From Sorex araneus (lineage: Eukaryota > Chordata > Mammalia > Eulipotyphla > Soricidae), in NCBI RefSeq assembly GCF_027595985.1, contig NC_073305.1, positions 168,640,172 through 168,704,171 on the forward strand: DNA of 64,000 bases. Reading direction: 5' to 3'. Below the pieces are notes generated by a model. It saw nothing but the letters and a program-made list of their open reading frames with translations, did no database searches and was not told where the DNA came from. Positions 22,292-33,204 of the stretch are shown here, piece after piece (within the stretch, counting starts at the first letter, position 1; the number at the start of each line of letters is the position of its first letter). Made by a program: the position numbers and the translations under genes.

Positions 22292-22797
22292 AATTATGTT
22301 TTTTTTTTATGGAAAAAACTGGTAAGTGCAAAATAACAGAGTGGGAGGCTAACACCCAAGAGTAGTAGAGATAAGGACCCGGAGGTCTGCCCCACAGGTT
22401 GGAAACTGGCCTCACATGCTGGGGGGAAAGGCAGCTCAGGTAGAGAAGGGAACACCAAGTAGAGGATGTTGGGAGGACCCATTCGGGTTGGAAGATGAGA
22501 GCTGACAGTAAACTATAGACCGAACATGATGACCACTCAATACCTCTATTGCAAACTACAACACCCAAAAGGAGAGAGAGCAAAAGGGAATGCCATGCCC
22601 TCAGAGGCAGGGTGGGATGGTGGGGGATGGGGGTGGTGGTGAGAGGGATACTGGGATCATTGGTGGAGGTGAATGGGCACTGGTGGAGGGATGAATAAAC
22701 GATCACTGTATGAGTGAAATGCAAATACAAAAGTTCATAAGTTTGTAACTGTATATCATAGAGATTCTCTAATAAAATTTTTTTAAAAAAAAAGAAA
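22292..22797 (+). mobile_element. Family R retroelement, longest plus copy
   Basis: Starting near GGAAAAAACTGGTAAG, it contains GACCCGGAGGTCTGCCCCAC, CTATAGACCGAACATGATGA, CTCAATACCTCTATTGCAAA, a GGGTGG-rich patch, GGCACTGGTGGAGGGATGAA, TTTGTAACTGTATATC and CTAATAAAATTTTTTTAAAA. It defines the family R 3' end: about 500 bp, an AATAAA signal and an A-tail. The 148-residue minus frame is incidental, because the same blocks are out of frame in other copies. Confidence 0.85.
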
Positions 22798-22818
22798 ATC
22801 TATTTTTAAGTAGTCATT

Positions 22819-23032
22819 GGGCTGGAGTGATAGCACAACCAGTAGGGCATTTGCCTTGCACGTGGCTGACCCAGCTTTAGAATATCCTGCCTACATGGCA
22901 GAGCCTGGCAAGCTCCCCGTGGTGAATTCGATATGCCAAAAACAGTAACAAGTCTCACAATGGAGACATTACCGGGCCCGCTCAAGCAAAATGATGAACA
23001 ACGGGATGACAGTGCTACCGTGCTAATATATC
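22819..23032 (+). mobile_element. SINE-B copy with internal deletion
   Basis: The head GGGCTGGAGTGATAGCACA is followed directly by ATCCTGCCTACATGGCAGAG, so about 30 bp around the B box are missing. The tail GGGATGACAGTGCTACCGTG is present and there is no poly(A). Confidence 0.9.
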
Positions 23033-23042
23033 CTTCATCAAA

Positions 23043-23205
23043 ATGAAGAGATAGCATAGTGGTTAAGGAGTGTGTTTTGCAGGCAGTTGACTTGGGTTCA
23101 AATCCTAGACCCCCTATACCCGTACCAGATACTGCCAGGAGTGACCACTGAGCCCAGGGCTAGGAGCAAGTACTGAGCAACTTCTGTGTGCCCCTCTCCT
23201 CAAAT
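23043..23205 (+). mobile_element. SINE-A-like copy, diverged
   Basis: GAAGAGATAGCATAGTGG, GACTTGGGTTCAAATCCTAG and ACTGCCAGGAGTGACCACTG follow the SINE-A order. The box B region (GGTTCAAATCC) is well kept. Confidence 0.75.
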
Positions 23206-25549
23206 GCATCCCTCATTCATTTTCACATTTTCCCCAATCCTATCTTCCTTCATCTCCAAAATACTTTTTTCAGTCTTGTATTTGGATGTTTCTTTTCTGA
23301 AAACTCCAGAATCATCTTGCATGAAGCACTTACTGTGTCACATTTTGTTATATTGTTAATCATTACCTCTTGAGTCTGGAACCTGGTTTCCTGATGAGAC
23401 CATAAAATTGAGCCAATGTCAGAATATTGTTTACAGACTATTGGATCAGCACAGCATAGAGAAGAGATGGCTTTCTGATGCGTTAGGGCTTAAGAATACC
23501 CTTCCTCATTAGGAAGTAATGAGGGGGAAAGTTGGGGACAAGCCAGGCAGCAGGAAGGGCTTTAGGTCAAAAAGGGTGATCAAAGGAAAAAACACAGATG
23601 TGAATCACATCTCTCACTTCTCTTCAACTTTCCATAGAAATTGGCCAAGTGTTAAGTACATTCTAAGGGCCCCAGTAATTAACAATTGTGCTTCACAGAG
23701 AGAAAGGAAGACGTCGGCTTAGAGCTCTTAGAGCTGCGTCTGAGAAGGCAGAAACTTCAAGAATGTTCTGGTTTTCTTCTTTTTAAAGGTGAATCAAGTT
23801 TGAATATGTAATAACTATTTTAGTTCAGAGTGTTCATGAACGAGTGATTAGAGAGTTCTCACAGTTGTCAAAGAGATGCTCAGTACTGTCATTTATGTTC
23901 TGTCTCAGAAACCTGAGGCCCTCCAGAGTTCCTGGTAGGAATTGCTAATATCTACCAGAAACTCTGATGAGCAGCTACATAAAATGTAGGTCTAGAATAA
24001 TCGATAGCTTTTTCTTTTTTAAGGAATCCTAAGAGGAAATTTAAACTCTGATCGCTTACTTTAACGCAGCGAACACAGATAAATGCAGAAACGCAAAAAA
24101 TCAGTAGGGATTTGGTGTCTCTGTAGATGTTTTCATGTAAGGCAGCCTAATACACACATCTGCTACGCACACAGATGATCGTTTTTATTTTTAAAAGCAA
24201 GTCAATTATTCTAATTTCATCAACAATTCATTTCACTGATTTACAAATTTAGCCTAGTGACATTTAATGTTTTATTCTCTCCCATTTTGTCATTTAAGGC
24301 AACCATAAAAATTTCCATCTCGGGGCTCCATTAAATCACATTATTTTTGCTATAGAATCTCACTGCCCCAAGGGGTCTTAGTGTATTTTTATCTGTAAAC
24401 ATACACACAATGTTTTCCACAAGGAGCTTTTCCATTTGCTCTGGTTTCCATTGTGACCATTACATTGTACTGACCACCCACCAGTTCCTTGTTTTTCATG
24501 CATAATAAATTTCAAAACACATGTTCCAGCCAACGTCTGAGGTTAAAAAAAAAAAAACCTACCTCAAGGAAGGAAAATTAGGTATTCTTTTGATTTATTA
24601 ATTGGCCATTAGACATAGGCACTTTTAAATGCACACAGAGAAACAGTGCTGTGATGAGGTCCATATGGCAAAGGAACTATGCTTCCTGTAAACAAAATAA
24701 AATGAAACAAAAAGATAAGCCAGACTTAGGAAAGTTTGAGAGGACATAGTTTCAAAGAACCAGAAAATGTAAGATTTCAAGTCGAATTTGGGGCACTTAC
24801 CAAAATGGTCGTCTTCATCGATGAAATATTTTAAGCAGGAATGGAGTTTAATAACGGCTTGGCAGAAACAATTTTGCCATATAGCTCCAATTTCAGAGTT
24901 AGATTTCTCAAGTATGAAGTGTCCATGACTTACATTTCTCTGTGTCTAGGAAGTACATAAATAGTATTTTTCTGTGACTTAGTGTTACTTCCAGACACAA
25001 ACCAAGGTAAATCTTTTTCTAGTGTTTTGTTTTTGCCTCTTCTTACCAGTTGTTTGTTTTCTGTATTGACATTGATATAGTACCGGATTGTCTTCATTTG
25101 ATATTTCTAAAGGTAATTTTTAGAAGTCTGATACGATTCTGATATTTCTCTTATTCACGCTACTTGAATGTAACTTCAGAGTAAGTTTCACTTAAAATCC
25201 ACAGACTGAGTTGATTTTTCGGTTGCTTGCCAATGTCTACTGCTAAAACTCACCTTCGCTAATATGTAGGCTTCTAAATTCCATCATTGTATATTTATTA
25301 ACGGTTCTTTACATGCCAAACTAAGATTCCTCGGGGAACAAAGCAGCTGGAACACTGCTGGTTCTAACGCCCTTTACAGATTACTCTTCTAGTTGGCAGA
25401 TTTTGATGAAAGAATAGATAGTTTTGAGAGAGTCTATTACCACAAAACAGAGCTAGAAGAGGAAGGGAGTGGGGAAAGAAGGGACCTTTATGGCAAATTA
25501 GTACAAAGGTTCACATTTTTAAAAGTTTAGTGTTAAAACATAAATTTAG
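23206..25549. other. Long repeat-free stretch
   Basis: About 2.3 kb without any SINE, family R, L1 or microsatellite that I can see, the longest such gap left of the CpG island. Composition is AT-rich with scattered CpG words (TTTAACGCAGCGAACAC near 24,060). No open frame is convincing. I infer possible conserved noncoding elements. Confidence 0.45.
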
Positions 25550-26164
25550 GTAATATCAGTTTACAAGAGTGTTTATGTTTACAAACTTCAGGGTGCAATG
25601 TTAGTATACCATACTCGACATCAAAGTGCTAATAGTCTTCCACCGTAGCACGTTCTGCCCACCCCTCCTTCATGATCTCAATTCTGTAGTCAGAATTAAG
25701 GATTAGTTTTCACTGCACATTTTATATTATTTAGTTTTGTCTTCTACATACAACATGTAAGTAAGATCGTTTGATATTTTTCTTTCTCCTTCTGCTTTAC
25801 TGCTCTTGGTGAAATACCCTTGAGGTCCATTCATGTGACAGCTTATCTTCTTGTATAGTTGAGGAGTATTCCATTGTGGACTCCACATCTGTATTCACTC
25901 ACCTATCATTGGGCACTTGCTCCCCCCTCCTGAAATTAGTTTCTGTGAGTAGTGCTGTAATAAATATAGGTATTCATATATTTTTATTTTTATTATCATA
26001 TATTTTTATTTTATTTAATTATTATATTTTTATTCATATATTCATATATATTTTAATTTTTAATAAAATTAAAATATAAAATTTTGATTTTATATTCTTT
26101 GGATGAATTAGAAATTGTTTTAGAAATGGAATTCCTAGATCATATAGCATTCCTTTTTTTCCCC

Positions 26165-26330
26165 CCTTTTTGGGTCACATCCAGCAAAGCACAGGGGATA
26201 CTCCTGGCTCTGCACTCAGGAATTACTCCTGGCAGTTCTGGGGGGACCATGTGGGATGCTGAGAATCGAATCTGGGTCGGCTGTGTGCAAGGCAAATGCC
26301 CTACCCTCTGTGCTATTGCTCTAGCCCCAG
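26165..26330 (-). mobile_element. SINE-A copy inserted in L1
   Basis: It runs from TTTTTGGGTCACATCCAGC to TGCTATTGCTCTAGCCCC on plus. GAATTCCTA words on both sides are probably a target duplication. The overlapping frames are artefacts. Confidence 0.9.
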
Positions 26331-26659
26331 AATTCCTATTTTTAATTATTTGAGAAATCCACAAAGGCCATATCAGTATCCATTCTCACCAACAGTGAAT
26401 GAGGATTCCTTTTTCCTCCTATATTTCCATCAGGACTTTGACTTTGATAAAGGCAATCATAGAAATTAGATGGCATCCCATTGTAGGTTGGATTTGCATT
26501 TCCTTAGTAATCAGAGATTAATGAGTGTTCCAGTGCCTATTGGCCATCTGTATGTTTTTCTTGGGGATATGTCTGTTTAGCTTTTCCCATTTTTAGCAGG
26601 GTTGATTGGTTTTTATTGTTGAGTTTTGAGAGTGCAATACCTATTTTGGATGAAGCCTT

Positions 26660-28413
26660 TCATCAGATATTTCTTTTTTTTTTGTTATATTGTCAACTTT
26701 ATGCATACATGGTTAATTTTTGATATTTCAGATAATCAGAGCTTTACTGCACTTTTTTCAGTCCTGCCTTTCCATTTGTTATAGTTTAAGCCAATAATTG
26801 TTGACATATGTATTTTTATTTTTTTGACAGTCTATATGTACCATTTTGGTTTGTGTTTCTTACATGGTATTATGTGTGGTTTATTTTTTTTTTTAATTTT
26901 ATTGAATCACCATGTGGAGGGTTACATAGTTCTCAGGATTATGTCGGTTATACAATTCTCAAACACCCTTCCCTTCACCAGTGCCCATCTTCCATCACCA
27001 ACCCCCCCAGTATACCTGCCGCCCCCTCCCACCTCCCCAGTCCCCACCCTTGTAAATGATGTTTCGCTTCATTTACGCCTTATCACGATTACATTCCATG
27101 TTTCAACACATAACTCACTACCGTTGTTGGGGTTTCCCCCAAAAAAGAAAAGCAGTCCTATTGCCAAGGAGGCATTTGATAGTTCTCCACTGCTAAGAAT
27201 ATAGAGATATTAAGTCCCGCTGTTTGTTACCTAACTTTTCTTTTTCCCCCTTGCCCCGCGCCACCGAGTTCACGCCTGTTTAGTAATCGCCACGCTGCCT
27301 GACAAGGGAAAAAAAACCCGAAAAGGGTGGTTATTTCCCGTCATCAGCAGGCGTGGGGCTCTGGCTTAGTTGATAGACTAGTAGAGTGTCTGCAAGCAGT
27401 TTCTGGAACCAAAGGTCCTGCGCTGGTATCGGCTCCGGCTCGAGATTCCACCAGCGTCCCACTGTTCCATGTACATAATTTTCCCCTTATATCCCATTCC
27501 CACGCCACCAGGTCTATTTGCTTAATGGACATCACACTATGTTTGACACCACGCCGCGTTTCTTCCCGAGAAAGAAGGGTATTTCTTCTCAGCCGGCGTG
27601 GGGATATAGCTTAGTTCAGTCTAGAGAGATGGCTACCACTTTGATTGCCTTCAATATTTCAGCAACAGACTATTCTTGATAGGATCTCCCACAAAAGTCC
27701 GACCTGTTAAAGAGGAACCATTACATATTGCTAATGCTAAGATGACATTAGGTCGCGTGGCCGCACCAGTGGCCGCGCGGTTTTGGGTTTGTGTATAAAG
27801 TCCAGGGAAAGTACAACCAGAAATAACATCACTACAAACTTTTACCCTTATATGGTGCTCATAAGATGGAGAAACCTAGAGAGAGACTCGGAGTTGAGAG
27901 AGAGAGAGAGGTTAGAGGAATTGGGGGATGCCCGGCTCCCACTGTTTCAGCGCCGTGAGGTCTCTGGTCCCGTGCCGGAATTAGTTCAGTGGGCAGCTTA
28001 GAGTCCAAGGACGCTTCCTTGGGCTCTTCCATCGTGCTGGCTCCGCAGCAGGTTCCAAAAGGAGGCACACGTGGGGGAGGTGGGTTTAAGTATCTATTGC
28101 GGTGGGCGGGGGTCACTGCCCCCGCCCCCTGGGGCCTCCCACAGGCGCGCGCGTCCTCTTTCAGCCCGCTCAGCATTTCCATTTTGCGCTCAGGAAAACC
28201 GCGGGTCCTGCGCTCTGTTCAGAAGGAGTTGAGAGAGAGAGAGAGGTTAGAGGAATTGGGGGATGCCCGGCTCCCACTGTTTCAGCGCCGTGAGGTCTCT
28301 GGTCCCGTGCCGGAATTAGTTCAGTGGGCAGCTTAGAGTCCAAGGACGCTTCCTTGGGCTCTTCCATCGTGCTGGCTCCGCAGCAGGTTCCAAAAGCTCA
28401 TCAGATATTTCTT
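26660..28413 (-). mobile_element. Non-autonomous L1-mobilised element with tandem 5' units
   Basis: A 1722-bp insertion (26,676-28,397) is flanked by a perfect 16-bp duplication, TCATCAGATATTTCTT (26,660-26,675 and 28,398-28,413), and interrupts an old L1. Poly(T) at the left shows it is on the minus strand. Reading 5' to 3' on minus: a partial unit of 171 bp, a complete 335-bp unit ending with an identical 171-bp block, about 990 bp of GC-rich then mixed body, a family R-type 3' end, an internal A-tract (26,884-26,894), about 200 bp of unrelated AT-rich DNA, and a terminal A-tract. I see no ORF1 or ORF2 homology. Open frames of up to 115 residues inside come from the GC-rich units. Confidence 0.85.
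27891..28396 (-). repeat. 335-bp tandem units, GC-rich, 5' end of element
   Basis: Bases 27,891-28,061 and 28,226-28,396 are identical over 171 bp at a spacing of 335 bp. The intervening 164 bp (28,062-28,225) is GC- and CpG-rich. The position at the 5' end of an L1-type insertion resembles the tandem promoter monomers of murine L1, but the sequence is not one I know. Confidence 0.9.
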
Positions 28414-28601
28414 ATACAAATATTCCCTCGATGCATTTTTGTTTAAATGATAGTTCCTCTCATTGTGCAGACTCATGTTAGCTTGATATTGTCACCTTTC
28501 TTGTTTGTTTGTTTTTGCTTTTGTTGTTCTTACCAGTGTAGTCGAATTACTGGAAATACGAAGGAAGTCAATATCATGGAATAATTTGTATATATTTTCT
28601 T

Positions 28602-28786
28602 TTCTTTTTTTTTTAATGTTGCTTTTGGGTCACACGCAGTGATGCACAAAGTTTACTCCTGGCTCATGCACTCAGGAATTACTCCTGGCGGTGCCGGGAG
28701 GGACCATTATGGGATGCTGGGTTTCGAACCCGGGTCAACTATGTGCAAGGCAAACACCCTACTCGCTGTGCTATCATTCCAGCCCC
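28602..28786 (-). mobile_element. SINE-A with target duplication, inserted in L1
   Basis: TGTATATATTTTCTT and TGTAAATATTTTCTT flank the element. The body runs from GCTTTTGGGTCACACGCAG to TGCTATCATTCCAGCCCC on plus. Confidence 0.9.
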
Positions 28787-29165
28787 TGTAAATATTTTCT
28801 TCGATATATTTTATGGCTTTGGGTTTAACATTTATATCTTTAATCCACACAGTTAACTTCTGAGTATGATTTGAGTAGTGGCACTTTTTCCATTGTTTTG
28901 CATATTGCTCTCATATTTCCTGCCATCAGTTATTGAATAGGCTTGTCTCCATTTTACGCTTATTGGCTCCTTTACCATCATTTAACTGCCCGTTTATTGG
29001 AGAGCTTCGTTCTAGACTCACAATTTAATGTCAGTGGTCTGAGCATTTGTTTTTATTCCCATACCACATATTTTTTTACACATACACCACTGTAGTTTCA
29101 TAATAGAGTTTAAATCAGGGAACGTGATTTCTTCTATCTTATTCTTCACAGGATTGTCTCTCTTC

Positions 29166-29235
29166 CTCCTCTCCCGCCCCTCCGTCCCCCTTCCCCCCCC
29201 CCGCCCCGCTCTCATTCTCTCTCTCTCTCTTCTCT
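29166..29235. repeat. C/CT-rich simple sequence
   Basis: A CCCCC-rich and CTCTCT-rich patch lies at the edge of the L1 remnant. The minus-strand Arg/Gly/Glu-rich frame through it is an artefact. Confidence 0.8.
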
Positions 29236-29239
29236 TTTC

Positions 29240-30235
29240 ATTCTGTCTGAATGAGAAATGAATCATATGAGGCTAAGAGAAGTTATGAGAGTCATCTAAA
29301 GTTAAGAAAATTCCAGTAGGCACAAAGTTCCAAGCATACTACGTCCAGGAAGGGACAGTTGAATCAATCATTTTAATGGTATGAATGTCGGGTATTTTTT
29401 TTTCTTTTTGGAAATAAGAATGTGTAACACTGTTTTCACTGTTTCAATTTGAAATTACCATTGTTATATTGACCCAGACACATGCCTCACAGCTATTTCA
29501 TCCCTTTGATCACACAAATATATAACTTGGCAACATTCAAAACAATTTCAGTAAAAACACCTTAATGTAAGGGTTATTTTCCCCCTAGACTATTGCAGTA
29601 AACTCAAAAGCATTTAAAGTTCTAACCCATTTTCATGGTTAATAAAGCGCACTTCTCAGTTTTAAATATTTCACTTTCTGATTCAAATATCCATAGACAG
29701 GTGAAATCTACATTTAATATAACCAGTAATAAATTGAGTTTATATGTCCTATTTTACAACCATTTTTTCATCTAGTTACTCAAAGAAAAAATCTGTCTTT
29801 ACGAAAACATGTCTATGCTTTTTCCTTATATATCCTCAGCATTTTTGAACTTTTTTAGTGTTCTGGGCTCTATTTTAAGAATTGTGGCATTCATTTTTTT
29901 ATCTTAGTCCTTACAAAAACTCCATGAGAGTTCTTTTTTCATTTTATAGTAGGAAAATAGAGGTTTATTAATATCCCAGAACTTCAAAACAGATCCTGAA
30001 ACCATTCTCTCTGACTTTAAAATAATTATTTCTACTTACCTACCACCTTGTCTGGAAATGTACAACTTTGACGTTTCACTTCAAATACAAATATTTCCCT
30101 TTTAATAATTTTTATGTCATGTTGTGTTTAATTTGCTAATATTTCTAAGGATTTTTCAACTATATTCTAAGGAGTTTTTTAATTACATAATATATATATA
30201 AATATTTTTTCAGCTTCCTGAAATTGTAAATTTTT
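29240..30235. other. Unassigned AT-rich stretch
   Basis: No element or gene is recognised. T-rich runs are common, as expected between antisense L1 fragments. Confidence 0.35.
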
Positions 30236-30239
30236 TTCT

Positions 30240-31730
30240 TTTGAGTTTCCTACTATAAATTAGGCCTTATAAATGAAGTAAAGTGGGAAAGGTTTCTGTT
30301 TCATTCAGATGTAATTTGCTAGGATTAATACCTTTTCTTTAGTGTTTGATAAGGGTTTTTAATCATGGCATCTGCCCTAAAATTTTCTTTGCATAAAAAA
30401 CTTCAGTTATAAATTGATGAGTGGAATATTGCTCAGACTTTTCTACTTGTTGTTATACTATTTTTTAATAGCATCATTTTAAAAATGTCAATTTAGGTAC
30501 TAAATATATTGGCCAAAAGGCACTTCATCACCTTTCAAAATCTGCAAAACCCTTCCAAATCTTTCACTGCTAATAATGATGATTTTTATTTTCATTTTTA
30601 ATTGCTCAGGATAGCTAGAGTTTATGAATCGTGACAAATTTTCTCCTTAACTTTTTCTTTGTTTCATTTATTTTTTTCTACTCCTTAGTTTCTCAATCTT
30701 AATTTTTACTTTATTATCTTCATATTTTAGTTTCATTTATTTTACTTGGATTAATTTTAGCTTTCTAAGTTGAAAGTTTATAATATGGGTTCTATATTTT
30801 TATTTTTTCTAATGTATTACAAATATCACAATCCTTTAAATACTGTTTTAGTTTCACTCAATAGCTTCGCTCTACTACGTGTTCATTATCACTCATTTGA
30901 AAATATATTCTAACTCTTTTTGGTTTTTTTCCCCTTTGGTCAATAAATTAATTCAACCTACAAATATTTATTTAATTTTTAATTTTTTTTTTGCCTTTTG
31001 GGTCACACCCGGCGATGCACAGGGATTATTCCTGGCTCTGCATTCAGGAACTACCTCTGGCGGTGCTCAGGGGACCATATGGGATGCTGGGAATCGAACC
31101 CGGGTTGGCCACGTGCAAGGCAAACGCCCTACCCTCTATGTTATTGCTCCAGCCCTCTAATTTTTAATTTTTATCTGTAAATGCTTGAAGTAATTTCAAG
31201 ATGTTTCTCTTTTAAAGTTGTTTTAATTATTAAAGAACATACTATATAATTTTAGTCCTTTACATTTATTGAAAATTCTTATTATGGACCATTGTCCATG
31301 TTGGTAATGTATGTTTGAAAGTTGCAATCTAGTCATGTGGTATCTTTTGTATATATCAATGACTTGGTTTATAGTGTTTTTCAAATACATATTCCTTCTG
31401 ATTTTCTGACTATTTTTCCTGTTAAATAATGGGATAGGAGTATGTTCTGAAATCTACTATTATAGTTCACAAAACTTATCTACTGTTTCTTTTATTCCTG
31501 ACCCTTTGGGGGCCATTGTTATTAATTGTGTGTACGTTTATAATTATTACATATTCTTGTGTAGACTCATTTAGCTTCATGAAAAAGTTTTGCTTTTTCA
31601 GTAGTAATGACCCTTAGTTACACAGTTGTTTTGTCTTATATTAACATAACTAGTCCTTGTTGTAGTATTTCCATGTACATTTATTTGTTACTCTTTTCTT
31701 TCAACCTATTAGTGGTATTTGAAATGTTAC
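30240..31730 (-). mobile_element. Old L1 ORF2 remnant, minus orientation
   Basis: Antisense ORF2 landmarks occur in order: TTGCTAGGATTAATACC near 30,320, then TTATGGACCATTGTCCATGT, TGAAATCTACTATTATAG, AGCTTCATGAAAAAGTTTTG and CTTATATTAACATAACTAG near 31,636. It is interrupted by SINE-A at 30,988-31,156. No frame is intact. Confidence 0.65.
30988..31156 (-). mobile_element. SINE-A copy with target duplication
   Basis: It runs from GCCTTTTGGGTCACACCCGG to GTTATTGCTCCAGCCC on plus and is close to consensus. TAATTTTTAATTTTT occurs on both sides. Confidence 0.93.
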
Positions 31731-31969
31731 TCTTGGAGAAAAGTAGTTTTATTAATGCAACATGAGATGAAATAGTAAAAAGAAGAGAGAATGAGAAGAA
31801 CCCCATAAAATAAAAAAGGATTACAAACCCATGCAGACAATCCCCATTATGTGAAAACCTGGAGTATGTCTCCTCTGTACAATTAGAAGTTCTGATTTTT
31901 AAAACTGGTTTCCCATTCTCTGATTGTATGTGTTTAGTTAGTTTTGACTTATAACTATTCTTTTGACTA

Positions 31970-32790
31970 TGACTTTTAAATCTTCAATTTTACTGTTATT
32001 TGTGCTTGTTTTTTTTATTGATTCCTCTATTCATCATTTTCAGCTTTGTGTTGATCAAATATTTTGCAAATATTATCATAAATTCTGTATTGACTTTATA
32101 ACATATCTTAATTTGTTAGTCACTACTCCAAAATATATAAAATGTAGCTGTATATATTAAATTCTATTAAATTATATTTAATTATGTTCAGTTGAATATA
32201 AGAAACATTCGACAGTATAGTTCTGTTTAACTACTCACTTTTTTAATGCAAACATTGCTTTATATATATACACATATATAGTTATTTCAGAAAATAGTTG
32301 TATGAATTAAGCATTTTTTAAAATGTAGCTAGTAAAAAAGCCGTATATTTTGAAGAATATAATAAAACATATATTTATATTAATTAATATATTGCATATT
32401 TATTCTTTCCCATGCTTCATTTTTATATCTAAAGTGTAACCCGGCACAATTTTTCTTTACCCTGAAGAGCTTGTAAATACTGATGTTCTGTTATCACTAT
32501 TTAATTTCAATTATTTTAACCTTAAAGTGTATTTCTTATTTTAATTTTGAATTATAATTTTTAAGACTATAGATACCTCAAATACCAACTTTTTCTCAGC
32601 ACTCTGAATATGTCATTCCATATCTGCTAGCCGCTACTCTTTCTGCTTACAGGTCAAGCATTTACCATGCTGCTGTCTCTTTCTCTCTACTATGTTATTG
32701 TCCTCTTGCTGCTTTGAAACTTTCTAGTAATTTTTGACTCTCATTAGTTTGAATCAGATATGTCATATTATTTCTCCAGTTTTAAATTTG
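31970..32790 (-). mobile_element. L1/HAL1 5' body remnant, minus orientation
   Basis: TCAGCACTCTGAATATGTCAT, CCATATCTGCTAGCCGCT and CTTGCTGCTTTGAAACTTTC on plus match antisense L1/HAL1 sequence upstream of ORF2. It continues the L1 at 30,240-31,730 with about 240 bp of unassigned DNA between. Confidence 0.6.
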
Positions 32791-32835
32791 ACTTAGGTTT
32801 TGCAAAGCATCCTGATTTGTGTACATGTGCTTGTT

Positions 32836-32975
32836 TGTTTTTGGTTCTTGGGCCACACTCGGCAGTGCCCAAGGTTTAATTCTGCCAGTGCTTTGGGGAC
32901 CATATGGGACGCCAGGAATCTAACTTGCCTTGTAAAGGCATGCAAGTGCTTTGTCCACAATCTCTTGTGCCCCAA
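32836..32975 (-). mobile_element. SINE-A copy, minus orientation, shortened
   Basis: CTTGGGCCACACTCGGCAGTG, GGGGACCATATGGGACGCCA and GTCCACAATCTCTTGTGCCCC follow the reversed SINE-A order, with a deletion in the first half. Confidence 0.75.
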
Positions 32976-32984
32976 ATTTTGTTT

Positions 32985-33200
32985 TTATTTTTTATATTTT
33001 TTTCTAATTTAATTTTGTGATAATATTATGATTTACAAAGTTCATAATAGAGTTGTTTCAGACAAACAATGTTACAACAACCCCACCAACCAGTTTCTCT
33101 CCTACCACCCAAGCTTGCTCCTTTGGCAGAAACATATTTCCTTTATATTGACTGCTACATTGTTTTAATCTATGTAAATAAAAAAATATAAATCACTTAA
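32985..33200 (-). mobile_element. Family R 3' fragment, minus orientation
   Basis: TATTATGATTTACAAAGTTC follows a T-rich run and is followed by the CCACCAACCAGTTTCTC pyrimidine block, as in other reversed family R ends. Confidence 0.55.
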
Positions 33201-33204
33201 CACA

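Larger units (their letters stand above)
25550..29165 (-). mobile_element. Old L1 3' region and ORF2 end, three insertions
   Basis: Antisense L1 blocks occur in order: GAGGAGTATTCCATTGTGG (25,861), GGATTTGCATTTCCTTAGTA (26,490), GCCTATTGGCCATCTGTATG (26,536), the TCAGATAT block, then after the insertion ATTGTGCAGACTCATGTTAG, ATTTTATGGCTTTGGGTTTA and GTTTAAATCAGGGAACGTG (29,109). Younger insertions are SINE-A at 26,165-26,327 and 28,602-28,786 and the 1.7-kb element at 26,676-28,397. Confidence 0.9.

Noticed and set aside
22284..22730. 148-residue minus frame across a family R copy
   Set aside because: The same blocks at 11.9-12.3 kb break into other frames, so there is no conserved coding frame.
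27891..28396. Regularly spaced identical blocks that might be read as a repeat-spacer array
   Set aside because: There are only two blocks, each 171 bp, in a mammalian retroelement with target duplications. This is not a CRISPR-type array.
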